DNA of 64,000 bases from Liolophura sinensis (taxonomy: Eukaryota; Mollusca; Polyplacophora; Chitonida; Chitonidae): assembly GCF_032854445.1 (NCBI RefSeq), contig NC_088305.1:17221717-17285716 (forward strand), written 5' to 3'. The position numbers were made by a program, and so were the translations under genes. The notes below the pieces were generated by a model. That model searched no databases. It saw only the letters and a program-made list of their open reading frames with translations, and was not told the DNA's origin. Shown here piece after piece: positions 32,203 to 43,463 of the stretch; within the stretch, counting starts at the first letter, position 1; each line of letters opens with the position of its first letter.

Positions 32203-32756
32203 TTTGCAACCGGCCCGTAACGCACTTCATTCTCCCAGTACATGCGAACACCAGACATTTGAGCTAGGCCCATCCTGAGGTACATGCACGAACTTGTTCC
32301 ATTTCCTTTATTGAGGTATCCACACATTCCCCATGCTTTTGTACGCTGAACCCGTTGGTATGCTCAACATATTTTCCAACATATCAACGGTAAAGAAGCG
32401 ACGAAAGTACACCAGTGGAGTGTCGTTCTGATTCCCGGATTCAGCAGGTTCATCTTGAAAGTTAACGTCAGGCACCTCAAATCCTTCTTCAACCATCTAT
32501 AAGTCTTCGCACCTCGATTTTGCTCCTTCTGTGGCCAAGTGAGCTCAGCTAACGGCACATCTTCATCACTGGATGACTCATTGTCTTGGGTTGAGGAGTC
32601 GTTGCCATCACTCTCGTCCGGATGAAATAGTTCGTCATCAGAATCGCTGTCTATCTCAGGACCAAAGTCACTATCATCAGCATCAAGCTGGTCTATTACT
32701 TGTCTGACGTTAAATCTTTGACGCGGTGTAACAGGTGTTGCGCTGCTACTAGCCAT
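32203..32756 (-). pseudogene. piggyBac-like transposase 2, N-terminal part
   Basis: The start MASSSATPVTPRQRFNVRQV is followed by an acidic stretch (DADDSDFGPEIDSDSDDE), PLVYFRRFF and YLRMGLAQMSGVRMYWENEV then RYGPVA. These are landmarks of the PGBD N-terminal region. The frame changes near 32500 and again near 32320. The gene ends where Tc1-E is inserted. The catalytic half is absent from this window. Confidence 0.75.
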
Positions 32757-34092
32757 ATTCTGTGAACATAAAACGTATTTACTAAATTAGTGTTTGTTAC
32801 CGGACGTAGCCTATTTTATTTATATAACGATGTGCAAGTGGTAATGGAAAGCGAATTATCTATTTCACATGTAATAACTGGCGTGAAAGAAATATCGGGT
32901 ACATTTATACAGATATATGGTGCAGTGTGTAATCTAATTGTCAGGGCACTATATAAATGTATTTATTTATACTTTATAGCATCTTATTTTACGTGTTGGA
33001 AAAATGTCTGTAGACTGCATTTTTGTCACTCTTTTTGAACGTAAGTATATTTTTAGTTTATTATTACTATACATTATTTCAGTTCAATCTGCTTACTCCA
33101 TATGGTTTTATTTCAATATATTGGCGATAAGGCCTTCCATAGACAAGTTTGTTTCATTTTATTTGCTACAGACCTATTTTATATGATATTATTTGAATGT
33201 GTTGAAAACAGATCTTTTGTACATGCTATCGTATAATAATTGTACATGTTTCTAGTATATTCGATATATGCCTTTTTGGATTATTTTATTTTTTTCCCCT
33301 TGACAATCGGCTTAGTACATGTTATCGCATATGTAATAATAGCAAAAATGCAGACCTATGTGCAAGGCTTCATTTCACTCTGATCCGTGCTTGTTTGTAT
33401 CTTCTATTTCATGTCATTGTCTTTAGGTCTATCTTAGTGGTACATGTACCTACTATAATATTGCAATATTGTCCATACTATATTATTTCTATATCCGCGC
33501 CGAAGACAAGAAGAATGAAATAAAATAAAAAAATTTTTTTATAATATTTATCGATACCGGTGGAAAATGCGGTTTTTATATTCCATTATTTTCTTTGACT
33601 GAATTTATGTAGGCCTATGTCGAGTAATTTGGAAGCTTTAGCTATATACTTGACTGTGGCCTATATTTGGAACATAATTCACCGTAAGACCCAAAGGGTC
33701 ATTTTTGACCCATCATTTTTGCTCATCGCTACCTTGATCAAACACAGTACTGAAACTACACTAATGCCTTCTATGGGGCTTCTACGGGCGATTACTAAAT
33801 ATGTTAACAACAAACCGACACAGTAACTTACCATTAGATTTCCCAATTGAGGAAATATTTGGCACCTTCCTTACAACAACAAAGCGGGTATGGGGGCAGC
33901 CATCTTGTCACTGCTGCTCCAACTCGAGTTATTTCCTCATCCTTGACCCAGATGTCTCTGCAGGGGGGGTGGGGGGGTCAGAATTGGTACTTTGGGGGCA
34001 TTTAAGGTTAAATTTCAGAACAGCTGACATGTGTTGACTTTGGAGTAGAGCTTTTAGTGGGGGTCAAATTTGACCCCGTGGGTTTTCCAGGG
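32203..34092 (-). mobile_element. piggyBac-like element 2, N-terminal half, cut by Tc1-E
   Basis: Only the 5' half of the gene and the 5' flank remain. Two palindromes lie in the flank: GGGTCATTTTTGACCC at 33696-33711 and GGGGTCAAATTTGACCCC at 34060-34077. The outer end seems to be the CCCCCTGGAAAACCC sequence (minus strand) ending near 34092, next to the Polinton-like fossil. TTAA is not visible there, so this end is diverged or trimmed. About 900 bases between 32760 and 33690 hold no gene and are AT-rich. Confidence 0.6.
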
Positions 34093-36296
34093 GGACGTCA
34101 GTCGATTCACAACACACTTTGTGCGCGATGCAGAAATTCGGCACATGTACATCAGATTCTACTGTTGTTTGAAAATCACAAAATGTAACTCTTGCTTTCC
34201 TTCACCACTAATGGCGTCGTGTAACACCTATGTTCACCCGTATGATACACTAAACACGTGGTAGAATAGTTTTCAATACAATTATGCTTTCCAGGCGGTC
34301 TAATGTCGCGCCGGCGACGCTGAGTACAAGACCAGTAATTCTCGCATATGGAATTATATTCTTTCTTCACAGCATCTTTTTTAAGTTCCAAGTGCTTCTC
34401 ATAACCCGTTTCAGTATGGAAGGGCTTGTTACACACACCGCGATCTACAGGTGTCGTGACACTTTCTACTGTAACACATATGACATCGGATCTGTGCACA
34501 GACGGTGTATTGTATACTTTAAAACATGTTTCGCAGTAGTATGATTGCGAACAAAAAGCCTGCATTTTAGTGATGATATCAAAATGGCCATTGCGGTATA
34601 GTAAGTAGATCTTATTAGGTCGTACAACTATTCCCCGGCACACAATAGCATTGGCCGTATTAGCGTCGACGACTACAATCTGAGTATCGGTTGCATTTTC
34701 CAATAAATGCATCTCATCTAACTCAGTCGTCACCGCCCAATCTACTCCAGCCTTTTACCATAGAAAGCTATTCTTTTCTTATCTTGGTCATTCAACATAT
34801 CATGCCCTAGCTTGACGATCGCTCAGGCTGCACACATATTATCCTTATTGGATACCTGTATTACACTTCTCTTAACGCATTTTATTTCCGTGATATTGGT
34901 AATTTCTTTCCCTTTGCCTCCTCTAATGAGTCTAATTACACCCACGTGTAGCTTTCGCTAGGAACCAGTGCTTCATTAGACTGTAACATGTTCTCTACGA
35001 GATCTAGCAAATCACGAGGTGAAATGTCTTTTCCCGCTCTTAAGCTCAAGACCAATGGGGTGTCCATACCTTTTTGAAAAATGTAAATGCGCTCCAGATC
35101 GTCGTGTACGCCGTCTGAAGATCTACTTAATACAGGCTCCAGAGCATTCGTTAACAGCTCCATATTAGATTTCCATGTATTATTTACATCAGACGATGGT
35201 TTTAAGGAGTATATAACTTCAGAGGTTCCATATTTCTTCCTAAAGATGTTGGTTTTTCACGAATGCTGAAATCATTCTGCTTAACACTAGAGCCTACACC
35301 TCCAAACCCAGTCATGCCCCCAATAAACTCTGCTCCCTTTCACCACGATCACCACTCCCTGTCTATATGATGATCTGCGTCACAAGTATCTGTATCGTGG
35401 TATTTGCACCGTTTTACTGTATATATCCTGTAGGAGGCTATAGATTATAAACATTTTTTTCTTTTATACGTCTACACATACAAAAGCCATCATACATTGT
35501 AAATTATATATCGTGTTTTAATTCATAACATGTACTTCGTATTTTTCCCAATAGTACGAAATGGACCTTTTGAATATGGCCTCAACCTATGTGGCACGTC
35601 TGGTTTTTTTATTTCTTCAACATTCAGATCGTGCAATGCATCGCAGAATTTTTTTTGAGGCATTTTTTCTACAAAAAAACGAAACGAGAACCTTTTAATG
35701 ACAGTGTTAAGACCACCTGACATAGCGCATAGTACACGGCTTAGTTAACTAACATGTGAGACGTTTACAAGACATCACGTGATAATACATTTTAATATCC
35801 CGCTGTTAAGACCATCCGTCATGGCGCATGGCGATAGCACGCAGTTTTCGTTAGCCAATATAGGATGACCTTCCGTATCATCGCGTGATTATTGGATATC
35901 AATTGGCCGGTATTTTATCCCCCATGATCACGCGCTCGATTTTATGTCAAATCACCTAACATATTGCCTAATGGAAGATCCGATTGCCCCTGTTCAGTAA
36001 TATAGACACAAGAATCTGTATCGTGGTATATGCACCGAGAATCTAGCTTTTCCAACACTTCATAGAACTTCAAACAGCTAAAATATGTAGTAAAACTAGC
36101 GATATATATGTATTGGAAGAATACCCAGTAGGGGTGTATTCTTTTGCACTCTTCCAGTCTACGAGCAGGATTTCTTCATTGACGTCGTGATAATCACTCA
36201 CGTCTTTCTTTGTATCATTGAGCAGTTGATGAAACTCTGCCGGCGAGCTAATAAAACTGTTTTGGTTCAGGCCGTTGTGCTCTCCGAATTTACCCC
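34093..36296 (-). pseudogene. Polinton-like fossil P2, left part
   Basis: A segment at 34095-34740 matches the N-terminal part of the family B polymerase in fossil P3. A short acidic-gene-like segment at 35530-35670 matches 57294-57360. A block at 36124-36296 belongs to the later polymerase region and nearly equals part of fossil P1. The order of segments suggests more than one copy was joined here by rearrangement. Broken, with several breaks. It continues at 38482-39459, 41063-41439 and 42951 onward, after the LINE, piggyBac 3 and Tc1-F insertions. Confidence 0.65.
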
Positions 36297-36654
36297 TAAG
36301 AATGAATGAATGAATGATTATGGTTTAACGCCACATCGGCAGCATTTCAGCCATATCGTGGCGAGAACAAGGTCGAAACACGAGGTGGTTGAGGTTTCCG
36401 ATATGGTGGTGATAACATTAAAAATGGAAACAAATGTTTGGACATGTTTAAAACCAGATTAGAATAACCAAAAACTCGAAAACCCTCATATTTTAAAAAC
36501 AATGTATCAAGAAATGTATACATAAGATTATAGATAAATATTTATATATTAATAAATTATATCTTGTGATAAATATTTATATATTAAGAAATTATATCTT
36601 ATGATAAAGGCCAATGGCCTTCAAATAATTGATGACAACATCGCCAGCGATGGA

Positions 36655-38190
36655 TTAATTATTTGGATCAGTATGATCCTTACCCGGTTTGGGAACAGGA
36701 ATAATACACGCCTCCCTCCATGATGGTGGAAAATTACCAGTTATCCAAATATCATTAATCAAGTCCAAGAGAGTCTCCAGTGGCTCAGGTGGTAAATGGT
36801 TCAGAAACTTATAATATACATTATCAGGACCACAGGCAGTATCGTGGGCCTTTTTTAATGCAGTTCTAAGTTCCTCGATATTAAAAGGATGATTATAATC
36901 TTCTAAATTCTTAGAAGAAAAGGGCAATTTAATTTTCTCCTTCTGGTTTTTAATATGTTGGAATTCTTTAGTATAGTTCCCAGAAGAAGATTTGTTGGAA
37001 ATTGTTTCAGCTAGTTTATTAGCTATATCGGGTGGAGAAGTTAATATATTATCTCCATCTTTTAAATGCTGAACTTTTGCTTTATTATTTTTGCCCTTAA
37101 GTTTCTGAACCATGTTCCAGACCTTACGCATGGGTGTTTTTGACGTAATGCCCGAAACAAAGTTCCGCCAACAAGATCGTCTCTTGGACTTGAGTAATCG
37201 ACGAGCCTTAGCTCGAAAAATACGAACCAGGTTTAAGTTATTATCAGTAGGACATGTATTAAAATTTCGCTCGGCCTTCTTGCGGTCCTTAATGGCTTTG
37301 CAACAGTCCTGATCATACCAGGGTTTACTTTTGGATTTTGAATTTGTTGAGGTCTTAGGGATAGTTCTGTCAGCCGCTTGTAAAACAAGCTCATTAAATT
37401 TTAATATTGGATTATTTGCTGCATTGAGAGTCTCTGGAGTGATATCAGCCTCACAGAACATCTCAAATGCGATCCAATCTGCTTTGTCGAATTTCCACCT
37501 AGCTACACGTTCCAAAGAATTAGAAGTGATATGCTCTAGGATAATAGGAAAATGGTCACTACCACAAAGATCGCCATGCACCTTCCAAGAAAAATCAAGG
37601 AAAAGTGATGGATCTGTGATAGTGAGATCGATAACAGAATAAATGCCATTACCCGGATGTAAATAGGTATTAGAACCATCATTGAAATAACACAGTTCCT
37701 CCTTCGATAAGAAGTCTTCGACTATCTTGCCCTTATTATTTATGTTGTAACTGCCCCAAAGGGGGTTATGGGAATCAAAATCTCCCATTATTATAAAAGG
37801 TTTTGGCAATTGTTCTTTTAAATTATGTAACTGGAAAGCCGACAAAGAAACGCTAGGAGGAACATACACTGAACATAATGTGATTGTTTCACATAGTGAA
37901 ACAGGAACGGCCACAGCCTGAAGCTCTGTATCCAGAGCAACAGGGCCGTGAATAATATTGTTATTGATAAAGATCGAGGAGCCGCCTGCAGCTCGCTCTT
38001 CTTCATTTGAATAAGTACTATATAAAGAATAATTTTTAAGAGTGATTTTATCTTTGTCAGGTGTCTTCAGGTGAGTTTCCTGAAGACAAAGGGCAATAGG
38101 ATTTAGTAATTGAACTAACTGTGTTATTTCAATAAAATTTAACTTAAGACCTCGACAATTCCACTGTATAATTTTGTCTAAATAAGACAT
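36655..38190 (-). pseudogene. LINE ORF2: endonuclease plus start of reverse transcriptase
   Basis: The 511-codon frame starts MSYLDKIIQWNCRGL. The AP-endonuclease landmarks are QWNCRG, CLQETHL, IIMGDFDSHNPLWG, IDLTITDP and GSDHFPIIL (residues about 1-230). A basic linker follows, then the first reverse transcriptase motifs, KKAHDTACGPDNVYYKFL and FPPSWREACIIPVPKPGKDH (about 450-505). After TDPNN a stop follows at once and the sequence jumps to the 3' untranslated region. The catalytic reverse transcriptase core is therefore deleted, not decayed. The endonuclease half looks intact. Confidence 0.9.
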
Positions 38191-38473
38191 TATGGAGGGA
38201 GGCGTATGGGGGATTTCTCTTTATGTTTGGACCGCGGACGACCCTTCCGTGGAGATCGGCTGTTAGATCTCCCTGGTGCGGGTGATGTATCCATCACCTC
38301 CGCATCTGAGGCTGAAAGACCAACGTCCTCCAACAATCCAAACTTGTTAAAAGTTTGGACAGGGTCCCTAGTGGCCTTAGACGGACGCTCTGTGGGGCCA
38401 CTAGGTTTATTAGTTTTATTGTTATTACTGTGAGGTTTGTTTTTTGATTTGATGCTGTCATTAGGTTCAGGTT
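38190..38473 (-). pseudogene. LINE ORF1, C-terminal fragment
   Basis: An open frame runs from the 5' truncation to a TAA at 38190-38192. It is rich in Lys, Ser and Pro (KPSGPTERPSKATRDPVQTF, RKGRPRSKHKEK). The stop overlaps the ORF2 start by one base (TAATG), an arrangement that suits translation of ORF2 by termination and reinitiation. No zinc knuckle remains in the fragment. Confidence 0.7.
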
Positions 38474-38481
38474 TTTACCCC

Positions 38482-39459
38482 CAAAGAAAATTTAAGGCTA
38501 GCTTCGCCACTGATCTCAGGCATGTATTTTTCTAGATTTTCTTTTTATCCAGCCTTATGTCTTCGTGGGCCTCATACCGCTCGACATAAGCCTCCTCGTC
38601 AGCCTCTGATTTAACCCATGCAGGCCACCCCGATGATTCCTGCTTAATTTTCAAAAATGTGTCAATATAACCAGTGAACAAACCTGAAGTGCCATGCTTA
38701 CCGTTATATTTAGTAGTTTTAGTAAACCCTCTGCAAAGCGTTTTGTACTTCAAATGACACCCATGTACCCGTGATAGCACGCTGTTCATCGATGTGTTAG
38801 TAGTAGTAGGGGTACTGTAGAAATCGTATGAATATGTAACGTATTACGCAATATATCACAATTTATTACATAGGAAGATGAAGCAATGCATGATGCAACA
38901 TATCAGAACGTTAATATCGCGATATGTGCATATATGAGCGTTATGATCACGTAATACGTTCTGACTAATCGCATGTTGCAAGGGAAGATAACTAGTATCA
39001 CAGAGCGAGCCCAAAAAGTGTGGGTCACGTGATCTGGAAAGGGCCAAAAAGTTTAGGTCTCTTGGATTGGAACGTCCAATCGGAGCGAGCTCCTACTTCC
39101 CGCGCTTTGCAGAGTGAGGCTTATAGCGTGAAATAAATACGGGGTTCATGACGCAACGAGTTGCACAACGTATTACGCGTGTTGTTGCCGACTTCATTCG
39201 ACTAAGCACCACTTATGAATTTACGCAGCCAATCAGAGGTAGCGTCTTAGTGTCACCCGTGTGTATAAAAATCCCAACAAGTTCGGCGTTTGTTCGTGGT
39301 ATTTTTCCACCTAGGACGATCTTGCGTACTATTTTCTACAACCGTCTTTGTCGGTGGTTATAGATGATTTAAGTCTATTTCAGTGAATGCAAGTCACATT
39401 CGAGACGGACTTCTTCTCTATGATGGACAAACGTTTCCCGTTAACATTGTTTCAATTAA
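38482..39459 (+). pseudogene. Polinton-like fossil P2, middle part
   Basis: 38490-38790 holds a later polymerase segment on the minus strand (TSGLFTGYIDTFLKIKQESS). 38816-39459 matches 54378-55110 of fossil P3 on the plus strand, including a promoter-like region and a short exon-like block. The two kinds of sequence meet near 38800 in P2 and near 54340 in P3, which suggests an element edge there. Broken, with several breaks. Confidence 0.6.
39264..39271 (+). promoter_or_regulatory. TATA box candidate in fossil P2
   Basis: TATAAAAA lies in the same context as TATAAAAG at 54830-54837 in fossil P3. Conservation between the copies supports a promoter reading rightward. Confidence 0.45.
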
Positions 39460-41062
39460 CCCTCTAGAGCCCGGGGACAGTTCATGCAGAGGCAAAAAAT
39501 TATGCCATGCGGATTATTGTTACTTTGGGGTTCAATGTGACAAATGTAACCGCAGTTTTGAGAATTTGCAAATTTGAAGTACATTTCTGTAAAGGGTCAC
39601 GCATGACCCATTGGGTTGTGAGAGACACAAATGCCGTAGTCGACTTTGAAATGGCAGCCTTTATTGTGCAAGACTGTACAAACGTTTGAGTACAAAGAAC
39701 AAAACCTTTATTTTACTTTCACTAAAACTGCATGAACAACATGAATTCATGACAAACTCTTCAAGGTACACTGGCCTGATGTATCCACCACAGTGGACAA
39801 ATGTTCCTAAACATGGTATTCCCTGAAACAGTTCCTGTTTTCAGTGAAGGAAATAGAAACGTTACATTTTTCACAGTGAGTGTTGGTTGTAATCTGACAG
39901 ATGGCACAGCGGCGTCGTTTGTCAATTTTGATGGGCAAGTGGGCAAACTGGTCCTTGCGCGCATCTCGACTTGGGGGAATCCGAACTCTCTTTGGCTGCA
40001 AAGTTGGGCTTTCTGGTCTGTCCAGTGGTGGACGGCCCCGCTTCTTGGTGGTGTTAACCTGAATCAATCCAGTTGCAATCTGTGCTTGGAACCTTCTGAG
40101 GATGAGTGGTTTCTCTAAGCCAAGCATTTGACAGTCACGTCGGTAAAAAAACCACCCATTAACAACTGCCAGGTGAATGAAGTGCAAAAAGAGGTACATG
40201 TACCACCTTCGTGACTTCAACTGAAACTTGTAGCGTACTACGCAAGAATCTAACAAGTCAATTCCGCCCATGTTGCTGTTATACTCCTTTATAATGAGAG
40301 GCCTAGATACATCTCTGTACTCCTTCTGAGCTTTGTCCCATCGCTTAGCAGTGTCAAGGGGAAGCGTACCAACACAAGTGGACATCAAGGTCACCGCCTT
40401 TGTGTCATGCCAACGAACACATATGATGTTAGTGTCCTGTTCAACCCTATAGTCGGATGTGCCACGACCCAGTTTAGAAAGTTCTTTCTCGCTTTTCAAA
40501 CTACATCCATGCAGGCGGTTTGCTCTGACGGTTCCCGTATACTGAAACCCAGTCTGCTGCAGTTTCTCCAGCAGCCCAACAGAAGTAAATAGATTGTCGG
40601 CAAAGAGTTTGTAGTTTTTATGGGACGGAAGTGTGTCACTCAATTTGCTCACAACTTCACCGGCAACACCAAGGGCACTTTTGTCGCGGTTTGTCCCAGT
40701 TTTACCTTGATAAACTTCAAAATCATGAAGTATGCCACTTTTACTACAACGACACCAAATCTTGAATTCCCAGGGATTGGGTTTGCCACGGATGTATTGT
40801 TTGATGTGGCTGTATTGACCCTTGAAAGGAACCATCATTTCATCAACTGCCTGGTTCTCTTCAGGAGTGACCAGAAGACACTGCTCCCGAAACATCTTGA
40901 GAAATGGTCGAATTTTCCACAGCTTGTCTGTTTTACCATCCTCGGGAACACCCTCATTATCAACAAAGTGTATAGTTCTCAAAAGAAGCTGAAACCTGTT
41001 TCTTCCCATTATATCAGCCACAGGGTCATACCGAGTGTCCGCTTCAAAGTACACTCTTACAC
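39460..41062 (-). mobile_element. piggyBac-like element 3, 5' truncated
   Basis: The left end follows TTAA (39456-39459) with CCCTCTAGAGCCCGGGG. A palindrome GGGTCACGCATGACCC lies at 39594-39609. The right end is cut near 41062, where sequence matching Polinton-like fossil P3 (about 55115) resumes. It inserted into fossil P2 and lost its 5' side later, or arrived truncated. Confidence 0.75.
39807..41054 (-). CDS. piggyBac-like transposase 3, 415 codons open, N-terminus missing
   Basis: The open frame begins inside the conserved region (RYDPVADIMGRNRFQLLLRT) and continues to the end. Landmarks are ENQAVDEMMVPFKG (first D), YKLFADNLFTS (second D) and SNMGGIDLLDS (third D). The C-terminal finger has RRRCAICQ, CEKCNVSISF and CFREYHV. 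All three catalytic aspartates are present and no stop interrupts the frame. The acidic N-terminal region usual in PGBD proteins is absent, so the gene cannot be complete. Confidence 0.9.
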   Translation of the reverse strand: MYFEADTRYDPVADIMGRNRFQLLLRTIHFVDNEGVPEDGKTDKLWKIRPFLKMFREQCLLVTPEENQAVDEMMVPFKGQYSHIKQYIRGKPNPWEFKIWCRCSKSGILHDFEVYQGKTGTNRDKSALGVAGEVVSKLSDTLPSHKNYKLFADNLFTSVGLLEKLQQTGFQYTGTVRANRLHGCSLKSEKELSKLGRGTSDYRVEQDTNIICVRWHDTKAVTLMSTCVGTLPLDTAKRWDKAQKEYRDVSRPLIIKEYNSNMGGIDLLDSCVVRYKFQLKSRRWYMYLFLHFIHLAVVNGWFFYRRDCQMLGLEKPLILRRFQAQIATGLIQVNTTKKRGRPPLDRPESPTLQPKRVRIPPSRDARKDQFAHLPIKIDKRRRCAICQITTNTHCEKCNVSISFTENRNCFREYHV

Positions 41063-41439
41063 GGCATGTATTAGCGTTTTGTACGTCGTCTTCCGTATCT
41101 TTTTGTAGCTAAGGTGCAGACATAAACAGCGAAACGATCAACCTGAGATCATGTGAAAAACTGTATAAAAACAAAAAACAGCCAAAGATGGTAAAATAAA
41201 GAGGTAGAACGATACTATGTAGTCAGCAAGCCGCAGGACCCGAGTGTCACCAGGGCCTCCTTCAGTTTTGGATTTTCATGGTAAAATTTCCTGTAGAGGT
41301 CCCAGTAAACGGTCGTGCTGCGTCGCATCCAATCACACTCCCGCTCCAGCTCCTCAATTCTAGCATTTTTGGCTTTCAACCGTTTGCTAACGTTTTCCTC
41401 CTCCTCACGCCGAGACTCGTCGGAACTGAAAATAGACTA
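41063..41439. pseudogene. Polinton-like fossil P2, right part (coiled-coil gene segment)
   Basis: The sequence matches 55115-55525 of fossil P3, including a minus-strand segment that would form a charged coiled coil (RLKAKNARIEELEREC). It is bounded on the left by piggyBac 3 and on the right by Tc1-F. It resumes at 42951 for a short distance, to about 43010. Broken, with at least two insertions. Confidence 0.65.
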
Positions 41440-42950
41440 GTGCTCAAAAGAAGGTATACAGCTGTTTGATCAGACATCAAATAAAAACGGAAAGAAATAT
41501 ATTTGAAATTATTTTTAATTCCATAAGAATATTCCATTTCACCTGAAACGTCCATACATACAGTTCATTAAATGGTGAAGGTTTGGTTTGATGGTCAGTC
41601 AAAGAGATGTGGTGTCAACAGAACATTTACACATTTGCAAAATTCAAATGAAGCATTTTTCCCTCTGGAAATGTCATTTAAATCATGCTCAGTAGCGAGT
41701 GTGGCCTCCATTGGCATTGATGCAGGCCACAACACGTCGCCGCATTGATGACGTCAGGCGTCGAATGACGTTAGGTGTGATTCGTTGCCATTCTTGTTGG
41801 AGACACTCTTCCAGCTGTTGAACGGTCACGGGTGGCACTGGCAGTCTTCTCACTTGTCTGCCCAGGTGGTCGCACAAGTGCTCAATTGGATTGAGGTCGG
41901 GTGAACATGCCGGCCATGGTAAGAGATAGATGTTGGCGTTCTGTAGAAAGTTGTTCGTCAATCTTGCAGTATGAGGTCTTGCATTATCATGCTGCTACAA
42001 TATTTCTCTTTGCTGTTGGTGGATGAATGGCACTACAACCGGTCGTAAAACTTCATCCGTGTATCTGCGAGCATTGAGGTTCCCATGAATCACCACCAGC
42101 CTCGTCTTCAGATCGCCGCAGATGCCTCCCCACACCATCACACTACCACCTCCAAACGCTCGAACTTGCTGAACGCAATTTGGCACCAAACGTTCTCCTA
42201 CACACCTGTATACCCTAGCCCAACCGTCATTTTTGTACAGGCAAAACCTGCTCTCGTCGGAGAACATTACCCCGCGCCTCTGTCAGCGTAGAACGCGCCT
42301 GGCCCATATCAGCCGACGACGTTGATTTTGAGGCGTCAGATAAACTCCACAATACGGTCGACGTGCCCTAATACCGTGTTGACGTAGTCGACGGTAGACT
42401 GTGTGTCGACTGATCGGGTGCCCTAGTGCCGTCGTTGCCGTTACGTTCCGATTGCGGAGGTGAATGGTCCGGATGTGTCGATCTTCAGCGGGGGTGGTGA
42501 CGCGTGGTGGACCGCTCCTAGGCCTGTCGGATGTAACGCCTGTCTGCCGGAGTCGCTGAATAAGTCTGACGATAGTTGCTCTTGTGCAACCAAAGGTTCT
42601 GGCAATGGCGGCGATGGTCGCTCCTTGCTGGGCCATGCCGACAGCTCTCTCTCGCTCAACTTGGCTCAAACGTGGCATACCTCTGGTGATTTTCTGACGA
42701 CTGTGTTCCTAACGTTTCCCGTCGACTCATTTATACCGCCAAAATGCACGTTCATGTCGTGTTACACATGGAAGGGCCATTTTTCGATTTTATGCTAAGT
42801 TTAGGCAAATCTTGCTTTGTTGGGCCAGTTTGTTCCCTGGATGGATCGGCGTTTACACGGGTAATAGGGCTCATCATGGATAATTTCTCAATTTTTTTAC
42901 TTTGCGCGATTTTTATGTATTTGTTTTGGTGTATACTTTCTTTTGAGCAC
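41440..42950 (-). mobile_element. Tc1-like transposon F, complete at both ends
   Basis: The ends read GTGCTCAAAAGAA on one side and its complement on the other, with GTATAC a few bases further in. TA flanks both ends (41438-41439 and 42951-42952). The 1,511-bp element interrupts Polinton-like fossil P2; the flanking fossil sequence is continuous with the uninterrupted version at about 55520-55560. Confidence 0.88.
41689..42678 (-). pseudogene. Tc1-F transposase, one frame with two stops
   Basis: A single frame of 330 codons runs from MPRLSQVERERAVGMAQQGA to NANGGHTRY. It includes GPPRV, VMFSDESRFCLY, QHDNARPHTARL and SPDLNPIEHLCD, so all catalytic acids are present. Two codons are stops: a TGA near 42280, where relatives have Trp (LRWQRRG), and a TAG near 41993, where relatives have Gln before QHDN. 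Both fit single G-to-A or C-to-T changes. There are no frame changes, so this is a young copy. Confidence 0.9.
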
Positions 42951-42951
42951 T

Positions 42952-43229
42952 AGTTTAGAAAGATACACAATTGATAATATGCATAACAAAATTTTAAGTG
43001 GGACAGGCATTTTAAATTCATAAGTATGTATCCAATAATACTGTGCAAAGCCAATAGTTCCTAACTCTTGGAACACAATGCCGTAATTAGGACGTTGCAC
43101 TTGTGTCGTAGCGATGCTTAGGCCAAATTTGGTTAGCAGTAAAGTCAGGATGATCATCAGCTTGTGAATACCTCCAGATGTTCTTGTGAAAGAGAAAGAA
43201 GAGCGGGTAAAGATTAGAGAACGGGACAT
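42952..43229 (-). pseudogene. Possible signal-peptide and envelope-like N-terminal fragment
   Basis: A short minus-strand frame starts MSRSLIFTRSSFSF and has a hydrophobic stretch (LMIILTLLLTKFGLSIA) resembling a signal peptide. It then has GIVFQELGTIGFAQYYWIH, which resembles the start of envelope-type glycoproteins of LTR elements. It is a fragment only and the similarity is from memory. It could be a chance frame. Confidence 0.25.
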
Positions 43230-43287
43230 GGGGGTGGCAAACTAACATGATCACAGAACAAGAATGAAAAAAAAATCATCCGCCTAG

Positions 43288-43463
43288 CCAGGCCGGCAAT
43301 AGCACACTGACCCAGTCGCCTGTCATACATCATAATACATAGTTGCCAGTCCGTCTGCGGTAAACCAACAAGACCGCAAGGCGCAGCTCGGCAACAATGT
43401 ATTACGATGTAGTAGGCACGGCGAGTCGGTCAGTGTGTCAGGCTATTACGGCTGCCGGCCTGC
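43288..43463. repeat. Foldback hairpin of about 175 bp
   Basis: The left arm (from CAGGCCGGCAATAGC at 43289) and the right arm (ending GCTGCCGGCCTG at 43462) are complementary over most of their length. Further paired blocks are ACACTGACC with GGTCAGTGTG and CATAATACAT with ATGTATTACG. The loop lies near 43361-43370. It looks like a small foldback element or MITE. A C-run follows at 43466-43490. Confidence 0.75.

Larger units (their letters stand above)
36297..38473 (-). mobile_element. Non-LTR retrotransposon (Jockey-like group), 5' truncated and internally deleted
   Basis: It is flanked by TTTACCCC at 36289-36296 and 38474-38481, inside Polinton-like fossil P2. On the minus strand it holds the end of ORF1, ORF2 with endonuclease and the first part of the reverse transcriptase, and a 3' region of about 350 bases ending in AATG repeats. 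The reverse transcriptase core is missing. The same 3' region is found alone at 12914-13198, 13265-13298 and 29110-29373, so the family is active or recently was. Confidence 0.88.

Noticed and set aside
33190-33600. AT-rich stretch as a possible origin or scaffold attachment region
   Set aside because: Only base composition supports it; no specific motif was seen.
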